Source: a virus
Virus record (IMG/VR): IMGVR_UViG_3300046517_001820
Location: 1 to 43,389 of that record
Strand: one strand, 5' to 3'
DNA: 43,389 nucleotides
Shown here: one piece after another, positions 8,657 through 15,529 of the stretch
How the letters are laid out: each line of letters begins with the position of its first letter
How positions within the stretch are numbered: the stretch's first letter is position 1
The notes under the pieces: model-generated
Databases searched by the model: none
What the model was told of the DNA's origin: nothing
The model's input: only the letters and a program-made list of their open reading frames with translations
Program-made: the position numbers and the translations under genes

Positions 8657-8901
8657 GCTGTCAACTCCTTCACGATCCACATGACGGATTGTTCGAGCGA
8701 GGTGACGGCGAGCGCGTTGTAGCGACCCGGCTTCACCTTCGCGAACAGGCTCTCCAATTCCGCCGCCTTGTCCTTGAGGGCGTCGTGGAGCGCCTTTTCC
8801 TCATCCGTGAGCGCCCGGTAGCGGGGTCGGAATCGGCTTACCGGCGCGTTCACGTCGCCCGACTGGCGTCCGTCTGTCTTGCCTTCGTACACATTCGTCA
8901 T
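8653..8901 (-). CDS. Acb2/Tad1-type hairpin protein, likely cyclic-nucleotide sponge
   Basis: 82 residues. From residue 27 the pattern RYRALTDEEKALHDALK, AAELESLF and then TSLEQSVMWIVKELT matches my memory of the Acb2/Tad1 hairpin family (RxLxxxEkxlidxiK...L...alaxTxLqxgfMwlvrai). Acb2 proteins form hexamers that sequester the cyclic oligonucleotide messengers of CBASS and Thoeris and so block host immunity. Length fits the family. It sits among small accessory genes of the leftward early operon, consistent with early expression. The binding pocket cannot be verified by eye. Confidence 0.7.
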   Translation of the reverse strand: MTNVYEGKTDGRQSGDVNAPVSRFRPRYRALTDEEKALHDALKDKAAELESLFAKVKPGRYNALAVTSLEQSVMWIVKELTA

Positions 8902-8956
8902 GTCGTCTCCTTGGGTTGGTAGTCAAAATCCGGTTCGCTCACCTGCTGACACCACC

Positions 8957-9094
8957 CTACTTTGCCCAGCGTACCCTTGCGGCTGCGGTCGCCAATTCCG
9001 CGTTGAACACGTAGGGGCTATATTGGTCTGGTTCCCACTCTCTCGTGACCGCCTCGCGCGATTGATGGCACCCACGATGGCAAGCGGTGATCCG
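8957..9094 (-). pseudogene. Possible headless gene fragment
   Basis: After the TAG that ends the 9095 gene, the same frame stays open for 45 codons. It reads plausibly near its end (REWEPDQYSPYVF, then ELATAAARVRWAK) and stops at 8957-8959. There is no ATG, GTG or TTG in this frame. It may be the 3' remnant of a gene, or an extension of the upstream gene in relatives that lack the TAG. Confidence 0.25.
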
Positions 9095-9520
9095 CTACAC
9101 TATAGCGTTGGCGGTGGTGCCGGTGTTCGGCTGGCTGGTCTGGCCGACACCGACCAAAGACGGGTAGCGGGAATTAAGCTTGCTGAGTTCGTCGCTAAAG
9201 AATTGGCCCTCGGTCTTGTGCTTCAGTTCATCTCGATAGGCCCGGCCGGTCGCGTCGTCCGGCCCCGGCCGCCGGGGATCGTCCGCCGTCTGCCCTTCGA
9301 GAATGGTGTAACCCTCAAGAATCTTCTCGGTGGCGGCCTTGCGGCTGGCGATACCCTCGTCGATCCGGCGGGCCTCGTCGTTGGCCTGGGCCAGGACGAT
9401 GTCGGCCACCGACTTGGCCCGGTCGAGCTCGGCCTGCGCCTTGGTCAACTGATCCTGCGCGGCCTGCACGATGGCCTTGGCCAGATCCTCGCCCAGCTTC
9501 ACGATGTCGTCTGAGTTCAT
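9095..9520 (-). CDS. Coiled-coil protein, unknown
   Basis: 141 residues from an ATG that overlaps the previous stop (ATGA). Residues 1-70 are a long amphipathic helix rich in Ala, Gln, Lys and Asp (KAQAELDRAKSVADIVLAQA). A charged linker and a Thr/Asn-rich C-terminal end follow. No enzymatic motif was seen. It belongs to the leftward operon. Confidence 0.6.
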   Translation of the reverse strand: MNSDDIVKLGEDLAKAIVQAAQDQLTKAQAELDRAKSVADIVLAQANDEARRIDEGIASRKAATEKILEGYTILEGQTADDPRRPGPDDATGRAYRDELKHKTEGQFFSDELSKLNSRYPSLVGVGQTSQPNTGTTANAIV

Positions 9521-9729
9521 GCCTCTTCTCCGTCGTAGTTCCACGTTTTGAGTTTCTCCTCCAAGCGCCGCTGCCTTAGCGCGTCGGCGATCGCGATCTG
9601 AATGTGACCGGCCTTGAAGGCGGTGGCCAGCATCGCGGCGAGGTCCATGACGTCCAGTTCGTCCCGCAGGCGCTGGATGCGTCGATCCTCCACGGTCGCA
9701 GCGATCTCGTCGGGGTTGGGTGGCACCAT
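9517..9729 (-). CDS. Small helical protein, unknown
   Basis: 70 residues, strongly helical and charged (RRIQRLRDELDVMDLAAML). It overlaps the next gene by ATGA and begins one base after the small basic gene upstream. It was not recognised. Confidence 0.55.
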   Translation of the reverse strand: MVPPNPDEIAATVEDRRIQRLRDELDVMDLAAMLATAFKAGHIQIAIADALRQRRLEEKLKTWNYDGEEA

Positions 9730-9730
9730 C

Positions 9731-9853
9731 TCATTTGCCTCGTTTAGAGCCTCGGACGCGGATGCGTCTGGTGCTGCCGTTCTTGTTACGGATGACCCGC
9801 CAATGGGCGACCACCGTGTGGCGGCGTTTCTTGCTGGGCCGGTGTCTCGTCAT
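9731..9853 (-). CDS. 40-residue basic protein
   Basis: A short gene of 41 codons starting MTRHRPSKKRRHTVV and ending RIRVRGSKRGK. Nearly half the residues are Arg, Lys or His, suggesting nucleic-acid binding. Its TGA lies one base before the ATG of the next gene, the tight spacing seen throughout this operon. The ribosome site is weak, so the call is moderate. Confidence 0.45.
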   Translation of the reverse strand: MTRHRPSKKRRHTVVAHWRVIRNKNGSTRRIRVRGSKRGK

Positions 9854-9947
9854 GGTGGCCCGCCGGGCGGGATGCCGATGGATGGCGGTATCATCCCGGC
9901 GGGCCTGTACACTGACGGAGCGGGAAGCAACGTCAGCCTACGCGCTA

Positions 9948-10712
9948 TTACGCAAGACGATTACTCTGACGCTTACGCACAAGCCCGGCGAGGCCGACGA
10001 GGCCGATGCCGAACAGGAAGGCCGAGGCCGGCAGCGGGGTCTGCGCCACCGCCGGTGCCGCCTCGATGAAGAACGAGTCGGGTCCATCGTTTAGTCCAGT
10101 CATGATCGCCACGAAGCCAATCGTGTCGCCCAGGTGGACATCGTTGAGGTTGAGCAGGCTCCCGGTGATGCTGTAGTCCGGGATGCCGGTGCCGTTGTGA
10201 ACCGACGGCACGTTGCCGGTGAGTCCGCCAGTGAAGGAGGCCAGCACCGTGTGGGTGGTGTAGTCGAGGAAGTAGAAGGCGTTGAGCGTCTGCGCGTTGC
10301 CGTTGTCGTTGACGTCGACGCCGATGCTAAAGCCGAGGCTGGTGTCACCGACACCAAGCAGATAGGCTAGAAAAGCACTTCCGATGCCGACTTGGTAGCC
10401 GTCACCGACGGTGTTGTTGGCCAGCGTGTTCCGAGCACCATTGCCTTGGTCGGAGAAGGCGGTGGCCGCCGTCAGATTGCCGCCGTTCTGGTAGTCGTTG
10501 TAGCCGAAGTTCGCCGGCTGCTGGGGCTGGTTGGCACCGCAGATGACGCACGGCGCGTTCTGCGGCTGATTCCCGGCGGGCACTACGTTGCCGAGGCTCA
10601 GGCTGCCGGAATTGGTGGTGTCCCAGGTCTGGCCACCTAGTGTGACGGTGCTGGCCGCAGCCGGCACCGCAAGCGCCGCCAGGATGGCGGACGTAGCTAG
10701 TAGTCGTTTCAT
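9948..10712 (-). CDS. Secreted protein with VPLPA-CTERM-like sorting signal
   Basis: 254 residues from an ATG with AGGAA upstream. An N-terminal signal peptide (MKRLLATSAILAALAVPAAA) has a cleavage site near residue 20. The middle is Asn, Gly, Thr and Ser-rich with predicted beta strands and a CVIC pair. The C-terminus has TPLPAS, a hydrophobic helix and an RKR cluster, the tripartite layout of exosortase-sorted VPLPA/PEP-CTERM proteins. Such proteins are processed by a host exosortase and shown on the surface or in exopolysaccharide. On a phage this suggests a lysogenic-conversion cargo gene; its start sits downstream of RecT-linked genes. Confidence 0.7.
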   Translation of the reverse strand: MKRLLATSAILAALAVPAAASTVTLGGQTWDTTNSGSLSLGNVVPAGNQPQNAPCVICGANQPQQPANFGYNDYQNGGNLTAATAFSDQGNGARNTLANNTVGDGYQVGIGSAFLAYLLGVGDTSLGFSIGVDVNDNGNAQTLNAFYFLDYTTHTVLASFTGGLTGNVPSVHNGTGIPDYSITGSLLNLNDVHLGDTIGFVAIMTGLNDGPDSFFIEAAPAVAQTPLPASAFLFGIGLVGLAGLVRKRQSNRLA

Positions 10713-10765
10713 TTGCTTTCCTCGTTGAAAAAGTGGTTTGATTCCCAGCCTAGTTGGTTGTTTGT

Positions 10766-11080
10766 TCATCGCCCTCCTTTGTGCCCATCCACCGCGTCCT
10801 GATGGCGCGCAGCCACGTAATCGATGTAGCCGCCACCAACAACCCACTCGCCGCACAGGCACCATTTGCCGTACCTGATGCAGCGGATGTCCAATCCGTA
10901 GAAATCGCGAAGCTGAAACAAGGTGTTCTTGTTCTTGCCGAGAAGGACCATGGGTATGACAACTCCTGGCGTGGACTGGAACAGGTCCCATATCTTGCGC
11001 AGATGGGTGCCTTCACGCGGAATGCGGTTCGTATGCCCCATGCCGTTGCCCTTCATCCGCGCCGCCGAGATCGTCCTCAT
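10766..11080 (-). CDS. Small protein, unknown
   Basis: 104 residues. Its ATG overlaps the previous stop (ATGA). The central part, FYGLDIRCIRYGKWCLCGEW, is rich in Cys, Trp and Tyr and looks like a compact beta fold. A second frame over the same DNA has a poorer composition and lacks the coupling. It lies between the anchored proline-rich protein and the VPLPA-CTERM gene. Confidence 0.5.
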   Translation of the reverse strand: MRTISAARMKGNGMGHTNRIPREGTHLRKIWDLFQSTPGVVIPMVLLGKNKNTLFQLRDFYGLDIRCIRYGKWCLCGEWVVGGGYIDYVAARHQDAVDGHKGGR

Positions 11081-11421
11081 CGATTACATCTCCAGTACCG
11101 CCAGCCGTTGTCTTTCGTGTACCAAGTCCGCCCGCGCGCCCCGCAGACCGGATCGGCGTGTGGCTTGGGCGGCGGCGCCTCAGCAACTGCGGCCAGCGGT
11201 GGCTCGATCATCTCGGCGACCGGAGGCGGCGGGGGCACCGGCTTCGGCAGAGGCGGTGGCGGCTTCGGGACCGATAGCCGATCGGACTTCAGCGGCGGCT
11301 CCGCCAGCAGCGACACGGGCGCCGGCTTGGCGGTGGACGGCTTTGTCGCATATCCGCGCATCGACACCGTCACCAACAACACCGCGATGGCGGCGACGGT
11401 CACGGCATAGATCGCCCTCAT
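11077..11421 (-). CDS. Membrane-anchored proline-rich protein
   Basis: 114 residues from the ATG overlapping the upstream stop (ATGA). Residues 1-20 form a signal anchor (MRAIYAVTVAAIAVLLVTV). A Pro-rich stretch (about 50-75, PPPPLPKPVPPPPP) probably spans the periplasm, and the C-terminus has Cys and aromatic residues (RTWYTKDNGWRYWRCNR). The layout is that of an envelope-facing small protein. A spanin-like or surface-exclusion role is conceivable but unsupported, and the gene is not in the lysis cluster. Confidence 0.55.
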   Translation of the reverse strand: MRAIYAVTVAAIAVLLVTVSMRGYATKPSTAKPAPVSLLAEPPLKSDRLSVPKPPPPLPKPVPPPPPVAEMIEPPLAAVAEAPPPKPHADPVCGARGRTWYTKDNGWRYWRCNR

Positions 11422-11747
11422 AATGGTAGCTCCGTGCGGGCGGCAAATTCCGCGGCGATCTCGTCCATCATGGCGATCTCGTGATCGGCCTGCTCCTGCG
11501 TCATGCGCCCCTTGGCAACGCTGTTTGGATAGACCCTTCGCCGCCAGGCCGCCTCGCGCAGCGCGCACTTGGCCTTTTCCTCGTCGGTGAAACGCGGATC
11601 CTCGTCCGCGTCAGGTTTTTTCCGCGGCATGGGCTCACCCTGTGGCTCTGGCTCGGTCGTCTTCCATTTATCGTAGTTCGTCATGCGTAGATCGAGTTGG
11701 TTCGTATCCATTCCGGCTTTGGCAAATGCGTCCTTGAACGCAGTCAT
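11418..11747 (-). CDS. Early protein sharing an N-terminal module with the 15526 gene
   Basis: 109 residues. The start is at 11747 with GGAGGAA upstream and an ATGA overlap with the RecT stop. It opens with MTAFKDAFAKAGMDT, nearly identical to the opening of the protein at 15526-16230. The rest is charged and helical. The shared opening suggests a docking or stability tag used by several proteins of this operon; the function is unknown. Confidence 0.6.
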   Translation of the reverse strand: MTAFKDAFAKAGMDTNQLDLRMTNYDKWKTTEPEPQGEPMPRKKPDADEDPRFTDEEKAKCALREAAWRRRVYPNSVAKGRMTQEQADHEIAMMDEIAAEFAARTELPL

Positions 11748-12772
11748 TTCGATTCCTCCGGGAACGTCGGCATTGGCGCGCCGTCGAAACCGGCTTCCCA
11801 AGCGCTTGCCTCGCGCGAATGCTCCGGGTCGCGGTATTCGGGCGGCATGCCTTTGCGCGGGCGGGCGAGCTCGCGCCAAGTCACGCCGCGCTTATAGGCA
11901 ACCTCGACAACGTCACCGCGGGCGGTCGGCGCAGGGCGAGGTGGATTGGGTGTGGCCTCGCCCTGCGCCTCGCCGGCCGCCTCCGGTCCTGACTCCATCG
12001 GCGGCGGCGTTTCGGGCTCGCCGGTCCCGGCAAAATGATCGAGCACGTTGCCGAAGACCGCGCCGCGCTGATCGGAGATCGTCTCGACGGGTTCAACGCC
12101 GAGCGATTCCGCCTCGTCGCGCTGCAGGAAGATGTCGATGTCGCTGGATTTCGGCAGCAGCTTCGACAGCACGCGCAGTGCAGTCTTGCGGCACATTTCT
12201 TCGAACCATTGTTTCCAAGGTGCATCGTCGCGCGAGGCTCGGCTCATGGCGCGGCGCTTGTCGATTTCGGCCATGGAAAGATCGGCGATGAAGCTGCCAC
12301 CGTCCTTGGTGGTGGCCAACGCATAGACCCGGCGGATTTTCTTGCCGGAATTGTCGTCCGCTGGAACGTGCTTGAAGTGCTCGCCCTCCTGGGTGATCCA
12401 GTGCTCATAAATATCGCCCTCGAAGACGATGCCGGTGCCGACCCAGCGGAATTGCCCGCTGTTGCGGAACTTCTTCAACAGCCCTTGGTACATCGGCAAA
12501 TATTGCGCCTTGTCCTTGTAGGGCACGATCGCCGCTTCCTGGCCGTCCGGCAGCAAGCCGTCTTGCGCGCAGCGCATGCAGGAAAGCCAGAGCGAACGCC
12601 GTTCGCACGCCATCAAAGCAGGGTTGAGCTGCACCGCGGTCATCACCGACGAGATAAACCTCTCTGGTTTCATGTGGGGCGGCAATGCCGTGCGCAAGGA
12701 ATCGACGCGCTCTTGCAGGTACGTGTTGAGCACGACCAGCGGGTGGTTTTGTTTTGTCACGGCTTCGGCCAT
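11744..12772 (-). CDS. recT: RecT-family single-strand annealing protein
   Basis: 342 residues from ATG 12772 (AGGA upstream; the ATG shares one base with the stop of the HNH gene). The RecT core is visible: FISSVMTAVQLNPALMAC, CAQDGLLPDGQEAAIVPYK, YLPMYQGLLKKFRNSGQF and the DDAPWKQWFEEMCRKTALR segment. RecT anneals single strands produced by its partner exonuclease and drives phage recombination. The last about 90 residues are Pro/Ala-rich. The partner YqaJ exonuclease is upstream, separated by an inserted HNH gene. Confidence 0.92.
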   Translation of the reverse strand: MAEAVTKQNHPLVVLNTYLQERVDSLRTALPPHMKPERFISSVMTAVQLNPALMACERRSLWLSCMRCAQDGLLPDGQEAAIVPYKDKAQYLPMYQGLLKKFRNSGQFRWVGTGIVFEGDIYEHWITQEGEHFKHVPADDNSGKKIRRVYALATTKDGGSFIADLSMAEIDKRRAMSRASRDDAPWKQWFEEMCRKTALRVLSKLLPKSSDIDIFLQRDEAESLGVEPVETISDQRGAVFGNVLDHFAGTGEPETPPPMESGPEAAGEAQGEATPNPPRPAPTARGDVVEVAYKRGVTWRELARPRKGMPPEYRDPEHSREASAWEAGFDGAPMPTFPEESK

Positions 12773-13293
12773 CAGCGTTGTCCTTTCGTCACTCTCCGAT
12801 TGCTGCTTTGCTCTGATTTCGTGGCCCATCGGCAATTGTCTGGCGAGTAGCCGCTATCGTTATCAATGCGGTCGATCGAATGATTTGCTGATGGCTTAGG
12901 CCCCATATCCTCGAAAAAATTCTCGAAACTATCCAGCCAGCGCTCGCAAACAGAAATGTCGCGCCCGCCATAATGTTTGAAATCCTTATTGTTTGGATTG
13001 TTGCACCGTTGTCTCATATGTATCCAGGAGTCATATTCTGGAGTCATGCCATTTCGACACTTTTGACCATGTTTCAAGGCCGGCTTGGTTTCGTGCCTCA
13101 GGCAACCACAAGATTGTTGGCCACCTAGTAATACTGAAAGGCGACGGGTAACTTGACGGCCGCAGTCGCATCGGCAGACCCAAAAACTTCGATCATCGCG
13201 GAATCCGTCCAAGCGGATTACGAGCAATCGTCCGTATCGTTCACCTGAACGATCACGAAAGCGCGGATGCTGTTTTCCTTTAAGGCGCGGCAC
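12772..13293 (-). CDS. HNH homing endonuclease between exonuclease and recT
   Basis: 173 residues. A zinc-ribbon-like part (CRCDCGRQ, then CGCLRHE, about residues 41-66) precedes a nuclease core with YGGRDISVCERW, SIDRIDNDSGY and NCRWATKSEQ. This family is typical of phage-borne, NUMOD-like HNH homing endonucleases. The DNA is visibly richer in A+T than its neighbours, a sign of separate origin. It overlaps the exonuclease gene by 14 nt and abuts recT, so it slots into the operon without breaking either gene. A relative lies at 36317-36913. Confidence 0.82.
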   Translation of the reverse strand: MPRLKGKQHPRFRDRSGERYGRLLVIRLDGFRDDRSFWVCRCDCGRQVTRRLSVLLGGQQSCGCLRHETKPALKHGQKCRNGMTPEYDSWIHMRQRCNNPNNKDFKHYGGRDISVCERWLDSFENFFEDMGPKPSANHSIDRIDNDSGYSPDNCRWATKSEQSSNRRVTKGQR

Positions 13294-14206
13294 TTTTCTT
13301 CCTCGTTATTCTCAACGTGCGAACTTCCTTCGCTGGCACAGTGAACTCATTGCGCAATACACTTTTCCAAGTGACGTTCCATTCCGGCAGGCCGACGACG
13401 CTCGACGCATCTCGCATCTTGAATTTCAGCATCGTTTCGATCTCGTCTTTGCGGGCCTCGAAGCCTTTGATCCCCGTCATGATTTCCTCGCGCTGCTCGA
13501 GCAGCGCGGGCAGTTCGTTGTCGCCGCTCAGGTCGACCGTCGTGCCGGCAACCTCGTGCGGCGCGATCACCTTGAGCAGCTCGGCGTCCCGGTTATAATC
13601 TGCATCGGGTTCGCGCCGGGTGGCGATGTCATCCCAGAACTGGACGACCGCCGCTTTGATGCGCTGCTCGGCGGCAGGGTGCCGCGGCACCTCGATGAGG
13701 GCCAATGCGAGATCGAAGGCATCGACCCGCAGGACGGCGACGGCTCCGAAGGCGGCCTTGGTCAGCATCGCTTCGGTAAGGACCTGCAACTGAATCCAAA
13801 ACGGCACCGTGGCGCCGCCTTCCCAATCGCGCTCAAAGATGTGTGGCGCGGCGGTCTTGGTTTGCAAAACGCCGAGGCCGCGCGGATCGCCGTGAATGAA
13901 GAAATCGGGAGTGGCACCGAGATGGAGCTCGGGATCACGATAATAAGAATCGCATTTCTCGATCTTCCAGTCCGGCCGCTCCTCGCTCACCGCCAGCGCG
14001 ACCGCCGGCTCCATCAACCGCCCGCGCCGCAACACGCGATCATCGGCCTGGTCGAATTCGACACCGGAATGAGCGAGATAAAGTTTGAGCGCCGACGTGT
14101 AGGGGTGAGCGCCGAAAAGGGCCGCAACGACACTGGCAGTCACGTCGGACTTGCGCAGATTCAGCCATTGATCGCGGCTGGTGATCTCGACGCGCTCAAT
14201 GCTCAT
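13280..14206 (-). CDS. YqaJ-type recombination exonuclease
   Basis: 308 residues, family of lambda-exonuclease-like PD-(D/E)XK nucleases that resect DNA ends for RecT. Visible motifs are RKSDVTASVVAALFG (about 18-32), RRGRLMEPAVAL, GATPDFFIHGD (Asp of the active site) and GVLQTKTA (the ExK-like element with Glu replaced by Gln), then WIQLQVLTEAML. A coiled-coil-like segment follows at about 235-265. The start at 14206 has GGAG upstream. The leader of this gene is hairpin array R1. Confidence 0.85.
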   Translation of the reverse strand: MSIERVEITSRDQWLNLRKSDVTASVVAALFGAHPYTSALKLYLAHSGVEFDQADDRVLRRGRLMEPAVALAVSEERPDWKIEKCDSYYRDPELHLGATPDFFIHGDPRGLGVLQTKTAAPHIFERDWEGGATVPFWIQLQVLTEAMLTKAAFGAVAVLRVDAFDLALALIEVPRHPAAEQRIKAAVVQFWDDIATRREPDADYNRDAELLKVIAPHEVAGTTVDLSGDNELPALLEQREEIMTGIKGFEARKDEIETMLKFKMRDASSVVGLPEWNVTWKSVLRNEFTVPAKEVRTLRITRKKSAAP

Positions 14207-14450
14207 TCATCATCTCCAAGAAAAGTGCGCGCCCGGCAAGAATCAAGTGGAAATCAAGGGTTCCAAGGCCGGGCGCGCTTCGCAGTCGCACCTTCGCCTT
14301 GGGCTTCATCGTCAGCCTGGCGACCGCAAACTGAGAAGGAGGAACGCGCCCGGCAAAGGGTGAATGGGAATCAACCAACATCTGGCCGGGCGCGCTTCGC
14401 GGTCGCAGTCGGAAGGTGGGCTTCACTGGTCTTCTGGCGACCGCAAACAT
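14196..14450 (-). CDS. Open frame running through hairpin array R1
   Basis: 84 residues, uninterrupted across the whole array. It starts 7 nt after the Transposase_20-like gene with GGAG 9 nt upstream and overlaps the exonuclease start by 11 nt. The peptide is Arg, Pro and Ala-rich and repeats the theme AVA-x3-VKP / RSAPG / AGR. It may be a real repeat protein, a leader peptide, or a by-product of G+C-rich hairpins that lack stops. See the array entry. Confidence 0.35.
   Translation of the reverse strand: MFAVARRPVKPTFRLRPRSAPGQMLVDSHSPFAGRVPPSQFAVARLTMKPKAKVRLRSAPGLGTLDFHLILAGRALFLEMMNEH
14225..14445. repeat. Hairpin array R1 (two units, four hairpins)
   Basis: Two units of about 117 bp. 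On the + strand each unit is a type B hairpin (GCGCGCCCGGCA ... TGGCCGGGCGCGC) followed by a type A hairpin (GGTCGCA ... TGGCGACC). Each loop is 27 nt: 9 variable, a 9-nt core near TGGGCWTCA, 9 variable. All eight variable segments are exactly 9 nt and none repeat. It lies between the Transposase_20-like gene and the exonuclease gene. Confidence 0.9.
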
Positions 14451-14456
14451 GATCGT

Positions 14457-15278
14457 TTACTCCGCGGCTTCGCGTTGGGGACGTTCGATCACATGGCCGG
14501 CGCGGGCATGCCATTCCACATGCAGGTCTTTGAGAAAAGCTTTCATCGCGACCCGCAGGCCGTCCATCCGTGAATGACCCTTCGTCCAATCCGGGTGAGT
14601 GATCGCCGTGTGCGCGCGGCGCGCAGCATAAATCTCGCCATATCGACCGTTCGGCTTCCCTTCGTCCGCGCCGGCCTTCTTGGCGCTTATCCATTGGGCA
14701 TTCACCAGCCAGATGGCGAGCTGGTGCATGAGCGCGTATCGTTGCCCGGAGAAAGGATGCTCGACCCACTCCTCGGAAGTCAGCGCGCGCGGGCGCCAGG
14801 ACGTGCGCTTCCAGGTCGAGCCGGCAAGCCCGTCGTAGGGCGCGAAGCCGAGCCGCTTCCAGAGCTTGGCGGGGTTCGAGTAGTTTGACAGATCGCCGGC
14901 CTCCGCGACGATGGTCGCGAGCCCGCGCAGACCGGCACCGTGAATGCTCTCGACCCAATCGGCGACCGGCAGCGATGCTGCAAGTTCCTCCATCCGCTTT
15001 TCGCAACCGGCGCGCAGCTTGTCGAATGGCTCGCGGCCCTTGTCGACCGTCAGCACCAGCTCGACAATGCGCTGATCGCCAGTCCCCTCGCGCGCAGCCG
15101 CGATGATCGCCTTGACCTCGCGATTGTATTTCTCGCGTTCCTTTTCGTCGGCGTCCCAAGACCAATCCGTGGCGTTGATACGGATGAACGACTCGAGCGA
15201 GCGATCCATCTTTTGTTGCTGCTTCATGGCCTGGCGGCGGAATCGATGCTCTGTTTTGACGTCGGCGATGGCGGTCAT
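14457..15278 (-). CDS. Transposase_20 (IS110-type C-terminal domain)-like protein
   Basis: 273 residues with AGGAG upstream; its ATG overlaps the stop of the array R2 frame (ATGA). Residues 1-105 are helical and charged. IHGAGLRGLATIVAEAGDL (112-130) and KLWKRLGFAPYDGLAGSTW (138-156) match the helix-hairpin-helix part of the Transposase_20 domain of IS110/IS1111 transposases, where a catalytic Ser lies just after this motif (S154 is a candidate). The N-terminal DEDD RuvC-like domain of full IS110 enzymes is absent. It lies between hairpin arrays R2 and R1 and next to a YqaJ/RecT pair. A domesticated recombinase or RNA-binding partner of the arrays is inference. Confidence 0.6.
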   Translation of the reverse strand: MTAIADVKTEHRFRRQAMKQQQKMDRSLESFIRINATDWSWDADEKEREKYNREVKAIIAAAREGTGDQRIVELVLTVDKGREPFDKLRAGCEKRMEELAASLPVADWVESIHGAGLRGLATIVAEAGDLSNYSNPAKLWKRLGFAPYDGLAGSTWKRTSWRPRALTSEEWVEHPFSGQRYALMHQLAIWLVNAQWISAKKAGADEGKPNGRYGEIYAARRAHTAITHPDWTKGHSRMDGLRVAMKAFLKDLHVEWHARAGHVIERPQREAAE

Positions 15279-15529
15279 GCGTGTTCGCTCCTGTGAGAAA
15301 GTGCGCGCCCGGCATCCGGTCGCTGGGGTTCACTGGACGTGTGGCCGGGCGCGCGCGGTCGCATTCCTGTGGTGGGCTTCACGGGTAGTTTGGCGACCGC
15401 ATTCGAGATAGGTGCGCGCCCGGCATCCTTAGAATGGGCATCACCATGGGCTTGGCCGGGCGCGCGCGGTCGCACAACGGCTTTGGGTTTCACCGCTGTG
15501 ATGGCGACCGCATTCGGAATATTGTTCAT
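15275..15529 (-). CDS. Open frame running through hairpin array R2
   Basis: 84 residues. Its ATG overlaps the stop of the gene before it (ATGA) and its TGA overlaps the ATG of the Transposase_20-like gene (ATGA). Double coupling is a real sign of translation. The peptide repeats AVA-x3-VKP-x-RPRAPG-x-DAGRA twice. It may be a genuine repeat protein or a translated leader that keeps ribosomes moving over structured RNA. Confidence 0.45.
   Translation of the reverse strand: MNNIPNAVAITAVKPKAVVRPRAPGQAHGDAHSKDAGRAPISNAVAKLPVKPTTGMRPRAPGHTSSEPQRPDAGRALSHRSEHA
15301..15510. repeat. Hairpin array R2 (two units, four hairpins)
   Basis: Two units with a 111-bp period and the same B-then-A architecture as R1. 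All eight loop segments are 9 nt and unique. Loop cores are TGGGGTTCA, TGGGCTTCA, TGGGCATCA and TGGGTTTCA. Stems are near identical to those of R1 and R3. The array ends 23 nt before the start of the Transposase_20-like gene. Confidence 0.9.

Noticed and set aside
14196-15529. Intact IS110 insertion sequence
   Set aside because: No DEDD domain, no element ends, and the gene is tightly coupled within the phage operon.
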